From positions 328,293 to 392,292 of the forward strand of contig QKWP01000043.1 of NCBI GenBank assembly GCA_003550325.1: a DNA stretch of 64,000 bases, in the 5' to 3' direction. Below, in pieces: positions 1 through 12,501 of the stretch. The notes beneath the pieces were generated by a model. That model worked only from the letters and a program-made list of their open reading frames with translations. It was not told where the DNA came from and did not search any database. The stretch is from Gigaspora rosea. Taxonomy: Eukaryota; Glomeromycota; Glomeromycetes; Diversisporales; Gigasporaceae. The position numbers were made by a program, and so were the translations under genes. Positions within the stretch are counted from its first letter, which is position 1. The number at the start of each line of letters is the position of its first letter.

Positions 1-1028
1 TACAGTACCCAACATAATCTGCAATAAAGTCAGCTGATCTTGCAATAATGACTGCTCCGTCACTTCGTTGACTAGCTTAACATTAGAGGCTTATACCACT
101 TTATTTACAGCAAAAAAAATCATTTATTATTGACAACGATGCTAATGCTACATATTTTATTGTTTATATTTAATTTAAACATTTAGTAATATAGTATTTT
201 ATTTAGTCAACTATTTAGACATTTAGTCACATAGTATTTATTTAGTCAACTATTTAGACATTTAGTCAAATTTAGACTTTTGATATTTCAAAAAAAAAAT
301 AATGTCATGTCGAAATATATTTAGACACCTAATTGCCTAAATGGTTGACTAAATTAAGTATTTCGACTAACAACATTATTAAGAACATACAAATTTAATA
401 TTTGTGATGACCGGTGACTAGTAGTAACACTGCCAGTTTTTTTAATATCAATTTTGTGATAACAAGGAATTTAAAAGCTTGTTTATACTGTATTTCACCG
501 AAAAGTAAATACTTCTTCATGAGACTTTTATTTAATTGTAAATCTATGGGACCGATTTTATTTTAAATATTTTAACAATAATTTTAGTTAAAAATCATTC
601 ATATATACTTTATTTTGTGAAGTGATTTCTATTATATTATATAATATATCACAGAATAATAATATATAAAGCATGAAGACAAATAATTTATTATGTGAGG
701 TCATTTAAATGGTACTGTACAAAATTGGTGGTAAAATTTTTCATAATTACAAACGAGCAGTACTGTAAATCATTCAAATTCGATTTCTGACTATTAAATC
801 AGTACATCTTTAACCATGGCAATTAAGAAAAATTCGAAAAAATAAACATTACAACTAAATGAATTAATTTTGTTTTAAATAAAAAATAGCAAATTTATTA
901 TTAACTTTTGAACATGAAAGGAAGAATGTTAATAGTCACATCTTAAACTATAATAGACTATAATAAATAGATTATTATTCACAATATTGATAAAGCAATT
1001 TATTCGGTGAATTAATAGCACAAAACTC
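1..1028. other. Array spacer, 3' flank of BTB-TLDc copy 1
   Basis: No gene is seen. From about 360 the sequence is homologous to 12720-13275 and 45210-45925, the 3' flanks of copies 2 and 5, so this is ancestral spacer of the tandem family. Positions 1-360 are AT-rich and include the short tandem repeat listed separately. Confidence 0.6.
179..285. repeat. Short tandem repeat, about 40-bp unit, 2.5 copies
   Basis: The phrase ACATTTAGTCACATAGTATT plus ATTTAGTCAACTATTTAG recurs at 179, 219 and 258, giving a 39-40 bp period. The third copy is partial. It is non-coding. Confidence 0.8.
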
Positions 1029-2566
1029 TTAGGTTTTTTTACTAATCTGGAATATTTCATATTCTTCTACTGAAAAATATGAATATCCACTACTTTCAAA
1101 TGTAGTTGCATTTCTTATTCGTTTTTCATATGATTTTTGCGTATGCCAACAATTTATATCTTGATTAAAACGACTTGACATAGCTAAATCACGGCCAGCA
1201 CCAAATCCTGGGCCAAAACCACTATAACAACGAATTGCATGTTCTGGTTGTATTACACGACTTAAAATAGAATTTTGAATGGTACCATTTTTCAATGAAA
1301 AAATAAAGCTATCGTTGCAATTTCTAAAACCTTCGGCTGATTTATCCTAACCGATAGGATTATAACCACCAAGAATTTCATCAGTACCTTTAACCTTCAT
1401 AACTATAACAAGTTGTGTTTGCTTATCACATAAATTCCAAAATGAATATTTGGTAAAACCATCTCTAGTTCCACGAAGAAGCAATTTAAATTCATATGGA
1501 TTATTTGTTAAGGAATATGTATTTTCTTTTTTATCAACCCATGAAGCAATTTCTCCTGTATGTACTTCATTGATAACCGTCGAAAATAGTTCTGTATTTC
1601 TGGTCGGTAACGTTGGCCTTAAAATTTTACGAGGTGGGTGAATTGTTGATGATATTTGTCTATTTGGTGACATAAATTTTCTTGTTATATCATCCCAAAG
1701 ATCATTTTCTAGGATTTGTTTATATGGTTGTAAATTATCGATAATTTCATCACCAGATATATGAAAATAACGAATATGAGGCAAACAATTTTGTAAAGTA
1801 GCTTTTAATGCCAGAAAATTCTCATGGGTCCAGTTTTTAAAATCGGATCGTAGACCAGGATTTTGAGCAATACCCCATTTAATAACATTATTCCAAATTT
1901 TTACTTCTTCCATTTGTAAATCGTCTCGACTAATAAGTGAAACTAATGCATTTTCTTGAATCATGATAAATTCTTCCGAGTCAAAAACCTTTTCAGGATA
2001 TTTTACCACAATATCATTGCACCATTTTTGTAATTCTTGAAGTTTGTTATTCTGGAAAATTTTTTGATAAATGCGAGTAAAATTTAAACGAAGCCAATGA
2101 GCATGGGATTCGTTTTCAATTAAATGTGTTTCAAGGTACTTAGCTAGTTCATCGAAAAGAAATTCATAAGCAATAAGCATAAACTCAAAAATAAATGATG
2201 CATTATGGTTTTCAAGTAAGAATATTCCTCCGTAGATATATCTTTGTGTAAAATTATTTTATATTTTAGATTTCTTTTTGTAGCATTATATAAATCGTAA
2301 TATAAAAATAACTTACTTGATAATAATTTCAAATTGTTGTACAGAAACATTTTTTAAATCAATGTTTTAATGTTATTCTCGTCTTTACTTATATTTGCCA
2401 ATTCATTATGAAAATATAAAGATCTGTATCTTAAAATTGATGAATGTGCTTGAAATATTTTAGTATTTGAAGATTCACCAATCTTAAGGATTATGTTAAA
2501 ATCTTCTTTATCATCAAGAAGTTCAAGATAATTATTTGAAAGTTTTTCAAAGAATTTTACCGTCAT
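1029..2566 (-). pseudogene. BTB-BACK-TLDc paralogue, copy 1 (nearly intact pseudogene)
   Basis: Two-exon member of the array: exon 1 at 2566-2317, intron 2316-2242 (GTAAGT...AG), exon 2 at 2241-1029. The layout is the same as in intact copies 2 and 5: BTB in exon 1, BACK then TLDc in exon 2. Two lesions are visible. Exon 1 is 250 nt against 251 in the intact genes, because one base is missing near 2360 (AATGTTTT for AAGTGTTTT), which shifts the frame. In exon 2, TGG of the motif GGYNPIGW has become TAG at 1347-1349. Downstream the same frame stays open to the normal end (ISKKT), so decay is recent. If splicing or a second start bypassed exon 1, a truncated BACK-containing protein could be made, but nothing shows this. 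The upstream GTAACGT motif lies about 90 bp before the start. Confidence 0.88.
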
Positions 2567-3570
2567 TTTAAAAGAGTGTAAAACCTTAATTATCGTTACG
2601 TATTTGATTAACGTCAGCCTAACGCTAAATAGCTGAATTGGTCGACAATGCATGTAACGTTTGACGGTGTAACGTAGATTCGAAACATGGCAATGCCTTC
2701 GTAAGAATGCTTTTAAATCAAAAAATTCGTGCCTCGAGCCTTAGTTACTGCTTCGAATTGTGCATTTAAAAATAATGCATGCTATTTGCAACATATATTT
2801 TATACCAAAATTTTTCATACTACAGCTGTCAACTTAAAAAAAGGAAATTATAATTATTGTTTTAGATATATATATAAATTTGAATCTAAACATTGCGTAG
2901 ATGACTTTAAATAAATGTGATTGAAAAATTTTGTGTACTATATTTAATTATCCTTATATAAGTTCATATATAATGCAATTTATATAACATTACATTTACC
3001 ATCTCATAACTTTGTTAACTCTATTTTGTTCATGCTAATTAATTGGATAAGACATTTAAGTATCAAGATATTTAAAATAAGTCAAAAAAATTTGAGGTTA
3101 TTTACTATAGTGAAAATTAGTTCACGTTAATATATAAGCAAAAAACAAATATTTATGTACTGTACTAGGTTTTTAAAATAATTCTTTCAAATTTGTGAAT
3201 TTGTACTATCATATTTAGAAATATGACACAATTAATTCATCAGTATAACTCAAATTTTTAATAAATATCATGCAATACAACTTGATTTCTAATTATTAAA
3301 ATTAGGTGATGAAACTTCACATTCCGGTTAAGATTGATTAGTCAAAATTTATGATTGAAAATAATATTTTAGTTAAATATATTAGGTCTGTACATTTATA
3401 ATCCTAATTTCGCAAAAATAATAGAATAAATTTAAAATAGCAAATTTATTATTAGCCTTAAATAACAGTGTGAAGAAGGTTAAGAAATGTCATATTTTAA
3501 ACTATAATAAATAGGTTAGATTATTATTCACAATATTGATTAAGCAATTTATTCGGTGAATTAATTAGCA
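2567..3570. other. Array spacer, 5' flank of copy 1
   Basis: No gene. AT-rich spacer shared with 18830-19750 (between copies 3 and 4), and in part with 8500-9070, 41100-41620 and 25880-26377. These similarities mark the original head-to-tail repeat unit of gene plus spacer. Confidence 0.65.
2650..2677 (-). promoter_or_regulatory. Conserved upstream GTAACGT direct repeat (copy 1)
   Basis: Two GTAACGT words separated by eight bases (TTGACGGT) lie about 90 bp upstream of the copy 1 start. The same arrangement occurs upstream of copies 2 (16686-16713), 3 (18899-18925) and 5 (53885-53912), with a weaker match before copy 8 (40525-40547). Conservation and position suggest a promoter element. This is inference; no binding protein is recognised. 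Confidence 0.45.
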
Positions 3571-3580
3571 TAAAACTCTT

Positions 3581-3645
3581 AGGATTTTTTTATTAATCTT
3601 GAATATTTCATATTCTTCAACTGAAAATATGAAAATCCATTATTG
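3581..3645 (-). pseudogene. BTB-TLDc 3' terminal fragment
   Basis: Only the last codons of the TLDc coding sequence remain (compare 1029-1095), preceded by about 200 bp of the normal 3' flank. Homology stops abruptly at about 3645, where unrelated sequence begins. It is the stump of a truncated array member. Confidence 0.7.
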
Positions 3646-3800
3646 TTGCTCGTCTCGTCGTGTGCCCCTTCCTCGCGATCATGTCCTTTTATGCAAGCAA
3701 CGTCATACAGTATGGGAATGGGGTCGCGGAACAAGCCGCAGGACATCACGTGAGCAGATCTTTTCGAGGATAGTACTTTGAGGGTGGCAATCAATTAATC

Positions 3801-4078
3801 AACAATCACTTCACTGACATAACACTTCACCGACAATTATTCACCGGCACATTCATTTTACTGACAGTTTATTTCACCGAAGCTTATTTCACTGACAAAG
3901 TAATTCTGGTCATTGTCGTTAGGGTCAGGGTAAAATTAGGTAGAATTAGGGCTAAAGATAGGGTGCTTTTTGAAAAAAACATGTCATTGAAATGAACTTC
4001 GATGAAACAAACTGTCGGTAAAATGAACTTGTCGCTGAGTATTTGTCGGTAAAATGTTATGTCGGTGAAGTGATTGTC
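3801..4078. repeat. Palindromic MITE built of TTCACCGACA-like words
   Basis: The left arm starts AATCACTTCACTGACATAAC and the right arm ends with its near-complement, GTTATGTCGGTGAAGTGATT. Both arms contain degenerate repeats of TT(T/C)ACCGACA about every 17 bp. The centre (3916-3965) holds telomere-like words (TTAGGGTCAGGG, ATTAGGGC). A related palindrome lies at 59350-59490. Confidence 0.75.
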
Positions 4079-4079
4079 A

Positions 4080-4900
4080 GCAAAATAATACGAACCCGTA
4101 CTTTGATCTCTTTGTTTGTCTCTTTTTTATTTTCGTGACAAGTCCAGTGACTCTGTAGTCCTGTATCGCCCCCTTCTACTCAAACCCTCTCTTTTTCTCT
4201 TCTTTCTTCTTTTCCTTCTCCTTTTGGGCGTGGTGGGGGGATAGCTGGACCCAATGTCGAGCAAAATTCAAAGAACAAAGAGATCGATGCAGATCATCAG
4301 GTTACCTAAAATACCATTTCGTCAGTGATCTGCTGTCATACGGAAAGTCCGGTAACTCGCAATAATGTCCCGCCTTGTAACTTCGTTCACAAGCGGATCA
4401 TCATTTTCAAATTTATTTTTTATTTTTTTATTTTTTTCTTTATTAAACCCCAAGATAGCAATTATCTGGGAACGTCAAGTGACGCTCTTTATTAATCATT
4501 AAATCTAGGTCATATATTAGTTATACATTAGGGTTATTTCTAACTAAACTATCCCTCCCTGCAATTGTCCGCTTATCCCGACTGAATCCAGCAAGCCCAC
4601 CACGTCCGGTGCCCCGTACCCTAACAGGTCATAGGCAGTTTTAAGGACTATTCCGCTGGATCGCTTGTATGGTCAGCCCTTTTTCATCTGCCCTAGAAAC
4701 CACTTTCCATCTTAGGTTGGTCCAGTGTCGTTAGAAGCCCTTGTATTTTTTTTCTTGAATCGGGCTCTCTCAATGTTAACGTCATTTGTTGATGGATTTC
4801 ACCTTTTCTGGTCGCCCCCGGCCCCGTGGCTATGCCGGTGACTGCATTCTTCTGTATGAATCCATTCTTAGGACGTAAATGGAGGGCGTCTAAAGCAGAG
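4080..4900. other. GC-richer non-coding block, probable retroelement remnant
   Basis: Base composition is clearly less AT-rich than the surroundings, with a pyrimidine-rich stretch at 4180-4240. No open frame or recognisable domain. The phrase around 4360-4400 (GCAATAATG... CTTCGTT) resembles positions 40-70 of the window, hinting at a shared repeat. Origin not recognised. Confidence 0.35.
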
Positions 4901-5082
4901 GCAAATCACGTAACATGAACTTTGATTGGTCAAAAAATAAGAATGGTGATTGGTCAACAAATTTATATAAAAAACTTTTATAAAAAAAAAATTTGTCACT
5001 ATATATTTTTATTAAAAAAAAATTAAAAAAAATTATTAAAAAAATTTTTTTGGGCCATTTTTTAAAGAATATTTCTAATTTA

Positions 5083-5403
5083 CACCACAGGTGATTATCG
5101 CCTATAGTCAATTTGCCAATTAAAATTCAGGATCAGATGTAACATGTAAATCAATCTTTGTATAACAAAAACAAAGAAATTTTTAAAAAATTGCTAAAAT
5201 TGCTTCTAGCTTAAAAACTTGCCTATAAAACTACTTTTTTTTATGCAAAAAAAAAATTCCTTGTAAAATTTTGGTATAAACTGTACCCTCTGCCCCATTC
5301 CAGTTCTTACCCTTACCCTAATATTAAAAAATTTAACTTTTACTTAATAAAAATTGTTTGTTTTTATTTATTTATTTATTAAAGGTGATAATCACCTGTG
5401 GTG
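5083..5403. mobile_element. MITE with CACCACAGGTGATTATC inverted ends
   Basis: The ends CACCACAGGTGATTATC and GATAATCACCTGTGGTG are perfect inverted repeats. A relative in the opposite orientation lies at 25084-25324. Non-coding. Confidence 0.75.
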
Positions 5404-5689
5404 AACATTAGTTAATTTCTTTTTTAAATATTAAATTAATTATTAAAAAAATTAAAGATTTTTTTTTTATTTATAAAAAAATTTTAAAGTATCTAATCTG
5501 CCGGCTATTAAAACATATAAAAAAATTTTTCAAAAAAGCTTTTAAAATTTAACTCCAGGTTATAAAAACCAGTAAGTTAATTTTGTATAATCTAATAAAA
5601 AAATCTGATAAAAATTAAATATTTTATTTAAAATAAAACTAAAAATATATTTAAATAAACATAATAAGTAAAGATTTTATACTAATCAT

Positions 5690-6745
5690 AACATAATATA
5701 AATATGCATTGATTAATTAATCCACAAATTTACGAACAAAATAAAATGAAAAGATAGGTATATAGTGATGATAAATGATATATGAATAAATATAATTGTA
5801 AATATTTTAACATGAATAACGACAATATATTGATGAAAGAACTTTAATACATACCATGAATCTTGTTTAAAAACCGATTGATAAAGTCTTCACACCCACA
5901 AACTAAATTAACAAATTAAATAAAACTAAATGATAGGTATAATGAGATGGTAAATACTAACTTTATAACTAACTAAATTTAAAATGAACATAGCAAAATA
6001 GTAAGTATAACTAGGGTTCTGCAAGTGCCTGGAATGGTGTCAAAAAAACATAGTACCTGCATGCCAGGTACTATGTTTTTTCAGCACCAAGTCAGCACTT
6101 GCAGAACCCTAGTTATAAAATCTGAATGTAATTTTAAATGTATCTCAAATTAATTTAGAGAGAACAAATGACAGGGATGATAATAAATGCTACGAACTTG
6201 AATGGCTTATCTAAGTGTTGATTACTAAAACTAAATAAATTAACATGAATAAGATGAACTATAGTATGATTAATAAAGTTATAAACTCAAAATAACTAGT
6301 TTAAACATACCAATTAATAAAAAGATCCTTATACCAACCGATTAAATTAATATGAATAAATAAAACCAAATGGGAATAGTATTGAACAAGATATTATGAA
6401 CTTCGATAAATATGTCCAACTAAATAATCAAGAGAAAAGGTTGCCTAAATGAAAGTTACATGCGATAGTAAACATTATAAACTATATATAAACGAATAAA
6501 TAATCCTTATACTCACCGACAGATTACTACGAAAAAAAAAGAGACTAGATGAATTAGAGTAGTGATAAAATGCTACGAATTCGAATAGCAATTTTAAATA
6601 CAACATATATTTACCAACTAAATAATGAATATGGTAAGCCTATATGAGAAGTATATGTAACGGTAAGTGCTAATGAACCTGAATATATCAATATTAAGTT
6701 TGTGGTTATTCGTAAGAAATAATCAGCTATGAGAAAGTAACGACT
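5690..6745. repeat. Degenerate tandem satellite, about 110-120 bp unit
   Basis: Loosely repeated phrases such as GATAATAAATGCTACGAA, CTTGAATGGCTTAT and ACCGATTRA...AATAAAACYAAATG recur roughly every 110-120 bp. The array is heavily diverged and interrupted by the hairpin at 6006-6117. Related units occur on the same strand at 30280-30950. No coding potential. Confidence 0.5.
6006..6117. mobile_element. 112-bp hairpin MITE
   Basis: Almost perfect inverted repeat running from TATAACTAGGGTTCTGCAAG to its complement, with a smaller palindrome (ACCTGCATGCCAGGT) in the loop. It sits inside the degenerate satellite. Confidence 0.85.
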
Positions 6746-6984
6746 AATAAAGGGGATATTACCTTTGAGATTCTCGCCAGAACAACTCTGACGTGAATAG
6801 AAAAATCTAAGAAAAAAAGTAATAAATTTTAATTAAAAAGCAAAATAAATAAATAAATAAAATAATAAAAACGTAAAAAAAAAATAAATAAAATAAAATA
6901 AAAAATAATTAAATAAACTTTCAATATTTTAATTATATCAATTATACAGTATTTCAAAAAAATTATTACATCAAATACTGATCA

Positions 6985-8085
6985 TTTAATTTTTTACTTT
7001 TAATTGATCAAATCGCAAAATAATTGGATTTAAAAAATTCTCTAACATAGAAATATAGGCTTCTACTCTTTCAACATTACCCATCTCTTTAACATTCCAA
7101 TATCTATCACGCACCCTTTCAGTTAATTCAGTCACGGTGATTCTCCGATTTTCAGCTCTTTTTTGCTATTCAGTTTGCACATATTCTATAAACGATTCCT
7201 GTTTTTCATACACTTCATACCCACTTTCTTCAAACATTTTCCGAAATGCCTTCCATACATCACTAGTTAATAACTTATTGCCATACATATGCTCATGAAA
7301 AATATGTTTGCACGGTAATAAATACCGATTTGAAACAAGCAGTGGCAACTGAGAAAGGTTAAACCCAGGTACTTTTGCCTTTTTCAAGTCTATCTGTCAC
7401 TGCACATGCTTCTTTAACAAGTAAATTTTGAAATGGAAAAGGAAACTTACGTATTTCTTCAAGAATATGATTATTGACACCATATGCTGATACTTTTTTA
7501 TGTGATAGTTAAAGACGGCACTTTCTGATTCTGATCTTTTTTATAATCGATATCGACGATGCCATGAACAGCACCTAAATAAATGGATAAAAGGTGAGTA
7601 GGTAATAAAAAAAAATTAACAAAGAAAGGTCATTACGATCATGTCACAGAAAGTATTTCGGCACATTTCAGTATTGGTTTTTGATATGAAACCGCTCAGC
7701 TGTTTTATATTAAAAATCAATGCCGAAATGTGCCGAAATGCTTTCTGTGATATGTATATTCATTATTATAACATACAAATTAAGCCGTGTAATTAAGACG
7801 TTACTCTTTTTATTTCATTATGAAAGATTCCAATGGATTTGTAGACATAACTTGTAAAAGTAAAGGAGAATGTTGACGGGCCCACAAACTCCACTGATGT
7901 GTATTCTTTACATAGTTCCTTTCAATATACTTTTGTATAATGGTAACAGAACAACGATCGATTGCATCTTTAACAAGAATTTCACAGCCTATCTTTGTTC
8001 TTTGTACATCGCAGCAATCATGACATCATGAGTTTCTTTCTCATATATTTTTTGCATCCACATCCTCATAACATGGACAATACAA
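6985..8085 (-). pseudogene. Decayed MULE/SWIM-like transposase
   Basis: Conceptual minus-strand translation in several frames gives pieces typical of transposase-derived proteins abundant in these fungi: from 8000 downward CEILVKDAID and WSLWARQHSPLLLQVMSTNP, then VHGIVDIDYKK near 7550, then a zinc-knuckle-like LLPCKHIFHEH near 7320, and a C-terminal coiled tail to about 6990. Frames are broken by stops (for example TAG at 7163), a hairpin insertion at 7645-7749 and small indels, so it cannot be functional. Assignment to the MULE class rests on the SWIM-like Cys/His pattern and gene style and is tentative. No flanking terminal repeats are identified. Confidence 0.55.
7645..7749. mobile_element. 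Hairpin MITE inside the transposase pseudogene
   Basis: The ends CACAGAAAGTATTTCGGCAC and GTGCCGAAATGCTTTCTGTG are inverted repeats around a short loop. It interrupts the decayed transposase. Confidence 0.8.
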
Positions 8086-8103
8086 AGTATTGTTGATGAG
8101 GAT

Positions 8104-9075
8104 GATAGTATAATCAAATTGTACTCATATATTCCTCAATGTGATAAATTTATGATTGTATCGATGCTCACATATTACGATAATTAATATATTGATTACA
8201 ATCAATGCTTGAGCAAGAAAAAAAAAATAGAAAACGATGGATAAAATACAATCAACAACTTAGCATACGTAATAAGGTAATAATTCGTCGACGTTGTGTA
8301 AGTACTTGACAATTATTTTTCTAATCAATCAATGAAAATTTTCGATCAATAAACACAACTTTATGAAAAAAAGGACTTCTGGGCCTCCAACTCTTGTTGA
8401 ATGTAATGACAAAAACACTTGATCGGTTAAACGATCTGCTAATAAAAATTCAGAAATTTTCTTTTTCAACTTTCATCACATGTTTTATTCATTGAAATAA
8501 CACTTTTTTTTATTAATTAAATTTACTCTCAGATCCATTCCAATAGATTGACTAAGGTGCAACAACCCGTGTCTCGAACCTTAGTCACTGATTCGAAATG
8601 TGAATTTAAATAATGCATGTTATTTGCAATCGACTAGTCGGCATAAATTTTTACAAATACCGAAATTTTTTCAATTTGGCACAACATAAAAAAGGTTATA
8701 ATCATTTTTATAAATATTTTTGGAATCTAGACATGCGTAACAGATGATATTAAATAATCGTGATTTTGAAAAAAATTTCATGTATTGTCTATATTGTATA
8801 TGACTTTAACATTTTACTACTGCACGACTTCATTAACTTAATTTTATTCACACTAATCAATTTGATAAAACATTTAAGTATCAAGATATTTAAATAAGTC
8901 AAACAAGTTTGCATGCTATTTTTTTTTTTAATTTGCATTATATATGTGAAATAAACATATTTAATTAAGATTAAACACCAGAAAAAAAATCAATCTATAA
9001 TAAACAATACGTCTATCCATTTTCCTATTACTACATCACATTTTAAAATTTCTTTACAATTCAGATAACTTTTAT
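8104..9075. other. Array spacer without gene (D1)
   Basis: No gene. From 8520 onwards it resembles the 5' flank of copy 1 (phrases CTCGAACCTTAGTCACTG and TTTAAGTATCAAGATATTT), so it is orphan spacer whose gene was lost to the left. Nearly identical to 40684-41624. Confidence 0.7.
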
Positions 9076-9214
9076 CAGGCTCAGGACATGTCCTTATTGT
9101 TATCTATAATTAAAATTTTTTAAAAAAATATATGAATTTACTATATAACTTTGAGCTAAGATTTTCTTAAATTTTACTTATTAACTTTAAATTAAATTTT
9201 TCGAGAATATAGAA

Positions 9215-9925
9215 CAAGGGGAGAAGAAAAAATTGAGTTTAAAAATTGAATTAAAATTTTGCCAATTTTGTACAAAACGAAAATGTAACTTCACCAAAAA
9301 CAATTATTTTTCGATTTTAAGACTTGAGCATATGTAAAATCATGCTCTGAACAACTTTACTTAGGCAACAGAAGTATGTTACCTTGTAAGAAAAATGGGT
9401 TATTTATGTACTAAAGTTAAAAATTTTGGGGTTTCAATATAAATCCATTTTTTTGTCAATATAACCTACTTTGGGTGTCTAAGTAAACTTGTTCAGCAGG
9501 TAGTTCTACTTGTAATAAAGTCAAAATGTGCTTTCTCGAATCTTTTACTAAGTGAAAAATGGGTTTAAAGTTTGGAAAAAACTTTAACCCTATTCCTCAC
9601 TTAGTAAAAGATTCAAGAAAGTATATTTTGACTTTATTACGAGTAGAATTACCTGCTGAGCAAGTTTACTTAAACGCCCAAAGCAGGTTATCTTGACAAA
9701 AAAGTGGTTTTATATTGAAACCCCAAAAATTTTAACTTTAGTACTTACAAGGTAACCTATTTCTGTTGCCTAAGTAAAGTTGTTCAGAGCATGATTTTAC
9801 ATATACTTATAATCTTAAAATTGAAAAAATTGTTTTTGGCAAAGTTACATTTTTGTTTTGTACAAAATTGGCAAAATTTTAATTTAATTTTTGAATAAAT
9901 ATATACAACACACCCTGTGATGAGA
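9215..9925. repeat. Long palindrome A, arms about 350 bp
   Basis: The left arm (TTGCCAATTTTGTACAAAAC... TTACTAAGTGAAAAATGGG) is mirrored by the right arm ending TTTTGTACAAAATTGGCAAA. The centre is near 9573. Both arms contain the same phrases in inverted order (for example AAGTATGTTACCTTGTAAG and its complement). Confidence 0.85.
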
Positions 9926-10320
9926 TTATAGCAGATCAGTATGGTATAGGCAGGGATGGTGAATAATAACAATTTGATTTTGCAAAAATATCGATCAGTA
10001 TGGTCAAAAATATCGATTTATATCGGTATACTCATGATTGGACAATTAAAATGCAAAATTTTGTACAACAGTTACAGATAACGTAATATAAGTTATCAGC
10101 AACTAAATTTCTTTCTTCTTTTGGCGTGTTTGTTGATTATCTATTTTACCGAAGCTTATCAAGCTAGCAAATTTATATCGCCTGGCCCGAATTATACTTT
10201 TAGTTTTGCCCAAGTGCATATTGTTACACTGCATTAACATTTGCGAAAATATCAAATTCCCCATAATTTGGTCTAAAAAATATTGTTTTATATATTATCG
10301 ATACAAATTGGTCTCTGGGT

Positions 10321-10446
10321 AGTATAGGCCGAATTTTTAAATCTATACTATACAGATCTGGTGTAATATATATATTAGTGTTAGGATTAGGATTAGGAAT
10401 TATAGCTGATTGGTATAGTATAGATTTAAAAATTTGGCCTATACTA
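10321..10446. mobile_element. Palindromic MITE with telomere-like centre
   Basis: The arms AGTATAGGCC...ATCTATACTATAC and their inverted copy flank GTTAGGATTAGGATTAGG. Related to 11979-12141. Confidence 0.7.
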
Positions 10447-10467
10447 TACAGATCTGCTTACCTATAG

Positions 10468-10747
10468 CAGTGTTGTACATGGAACAGTTGGGACATAAGT
10501 TGGAACATTTTGGGACATTTTGGGACAATTTTATAAATTGAAATTACTTAAAATTTTATTAAGTTAAAATAATTTAATTTTGTTAAAAATGTGTCCAGCA
10601 CTTAAAAAAATATATAATCAAATATTTTTTTAAATTGATTTATTAATTATTAAGACTTGGGACATAGTTGGGACACTTGAAACACTGGGACGTTGGATGT
10701 TGGGACAGGGCAAAAAAAGGCTGGAACAGCAAAAATATACAACACTG
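10468..10747. mobile_element. hAT-type MITE, CAGTGTTGTA ends
   Basis: The ends are CAGTGTTGTA and TACAACACTG. Flanking CCTATAG occurs on both sides (7 bp, or 8 with one mismatch), as expected for a hAT target duplication. The interior is rich in GGGACA and GGAACA words. No open frame. Confidence 0.8.
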
Positions 10748-10753
10748 CCTATA

Positions 10754-11220
10754 GGGGCATCCATAAATAATGTTATGTACCCTCATGACCCCCTCTACTA
10801 TATAAAAATTTTTTTCAAAATCTGTATGTTTATATATAAAATTTTACAAAAACTTGAATATATTGTGATACAGTAATCTGATTTGGATGTTTTAAATTCC
10901 ATTCGATTTGTCTAAGTGAGACGAATCCAATGATACCAAAATCATTTCAGTTGGATCACTGGATTAATAGTTATTCACAAAAAACTATTGGTTTTATAGT
11001 AATTTTATAAGAAAACATAATAACCAATAGTATTTGGTCAATAACTTTTGATCCAGTAATCCAAATGAAATGAAATTGGACCGTTCAACTCCTTTCACCA
11101 AGACGAATCGAATGGTACCAAAATCATTAAATTTGGACCACTGGTTGACCCCCCTACTTATTGAAAAAAATGTTATCATTCGTCCAACCCTCTTCTGTAT
11201 AATATTATTTATGGATGCCC
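10754..11220. mobile_element. MITE with GGGCATCCATAAATAA ends
   Basis: Terminal inverted repeats GGGCATCCATAAATAAT, with ATA on both sides as a possible target duplication. It contains two copies of the inverted 59-nt motif pair (10866-10976 and 11039-11150). Confidence 0.75.
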
Positions 11221-11974
11221 ATACCATACTGATCTGCTATAATCTTATCGCAGGGTGTGTTGCATATATTTATCCAAAAATTAAATTAAAATTTTGCCAA
11301 TTTTGTACAAAACGAAAATGTAACTTCACCAAAAACAATTTTTTCAATTTTAAGATCATGAGTATATGTAAAATCATGCCCTGAACAAGTATACTTAGGT
11401 GACAGAAGTATGTTACCTTGTAAGAAAAATGGGTTATCTATGTACTAAAGTTAAATATTTTTGGGTGTTCAATATAAACTCCTTTTATTGTCAAGATAAC
11501 CTGCTTTGGGCACTTAAGTAAACTTGTTCAGCAGGTAATTCTACTTTTAATAAAGTCAAAATGTGCTTTCTCGAACCTTTTACTAAATGAAAAATGAGTT
11601 TAAAGTTGGAAAACAACTTTAAACCTATTTTTCACTTAGTAAAAGGTTCAGAAAGCGCGTTTTAATTTTGTTACAAGTAAAGTTTACTTAGACACCCAAA
11701 GCAGGTTATCTTGACAAAAAAAGTGGGTTTATATTGAAACCCCAAAAATTTTAACTTTAGTACATAGATAATCCATTTTACTTACAAGGTAACCTACTTC
11801 TGTCGACTAAGTAAAGTTTTTTAGGGCATGATTTTACATATATTCATAATCTTAAAAAAAATTGTTTTTGACGAAGTTGCATTTTCATTTTGTACAAAAT
11901 TGGCAAAATTTTAATTTAATTTTTGGATAAATATATGCAACACACTCTGTGATGAGATTATAGCAGATCAGTAT
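11221..11974. mobile_element. Foldback element, palindrome B
   Basis: Outer ends CATACTGATCTGCTATAATC and its complement near 11970. The whole 750 bp folds back on itself, and the inner arms are homologous to palindrome A and to 43215-45040. Short open frames inside (for example 11070-11384) are by-products of the repeat. Confidence 0.85.
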
Positions 11975-11978
11975 AATA

Positions 11979-12141
11979 GGTGAGCAGATCTGTATAGTAT
12001 AGACAAAATTTTTAAATCTATACCATACCAATTAGCTATAATTCCTAACCCTAACTCTAACCCTAATGCTAATATATATTACACCAGATTAGTATAGTAT
12101 AGATTTAAAAATTCAGCCTATACTATATGGATCTGCTCACC
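11979..12141. mobile_element. Palindromic MITE, GGTGAGCAGATC ends, telomere-like centre
   Basis: The ends GGTGAGCAGATC and GATCTGCTCACC are inverted. The centre (12043-12072) reads CCTAACCCTAACTCTAACCC, close to the complement of TTAGGG repeats. Confidence 0.8.
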
Positions 12142-12171
12142 TATACAATACTGATCTGTGAAATACCTTTC

Positions 12172-12501
12172 TGCGATATGCTAATTCATCGCATACATAT
12201 ATGTAAACATATATTGTAGATCTGTATAACAAATGTTCTATATAACAAAAATTTAAATTAATATAAAGTTAGGAAAAGAGTTAGTACTAGAAGTTAGAGT
12301 AGTTGATAGTATATACAAAATTTTGCAAAAAATTGTTTTTTTTTAGAGCATGAAATGTGGTTAAGTAGATGAAATTTTTTGATATTATCAAATATTAGAA
12401 AAATTTTTTTATTTTGTTATACAAAGAAAATTTGCATATTACATCTGATCTTCAAATTTAATTGGTAGATCGTTGAGGTGCGATATACAAGCATATCACA
12501 G
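12172..12501. mobile_element. MITE with CTGYGATATGCT ends
   Basis: The left end CTGCGATATGCT and the right end AGCATATCACAG (its near-complement in context) define about 330 bp without coding potential. The boundaries are less certain than for the neighbouring elements. Confidence 0.5.

Noticed and set aside
3579..3794. Overlapping open frames on both strands
   Set aside because: They cross the breakpoint between the TLDc stump and unrelated sequence, and neither resembles a protein family.
11070..11384. 104-residue open frame
   Set aside because: It spans the junction of a MITE and a foldback element and its tail is encoded by palindrome arms, with a sister frame at 9784-9972.
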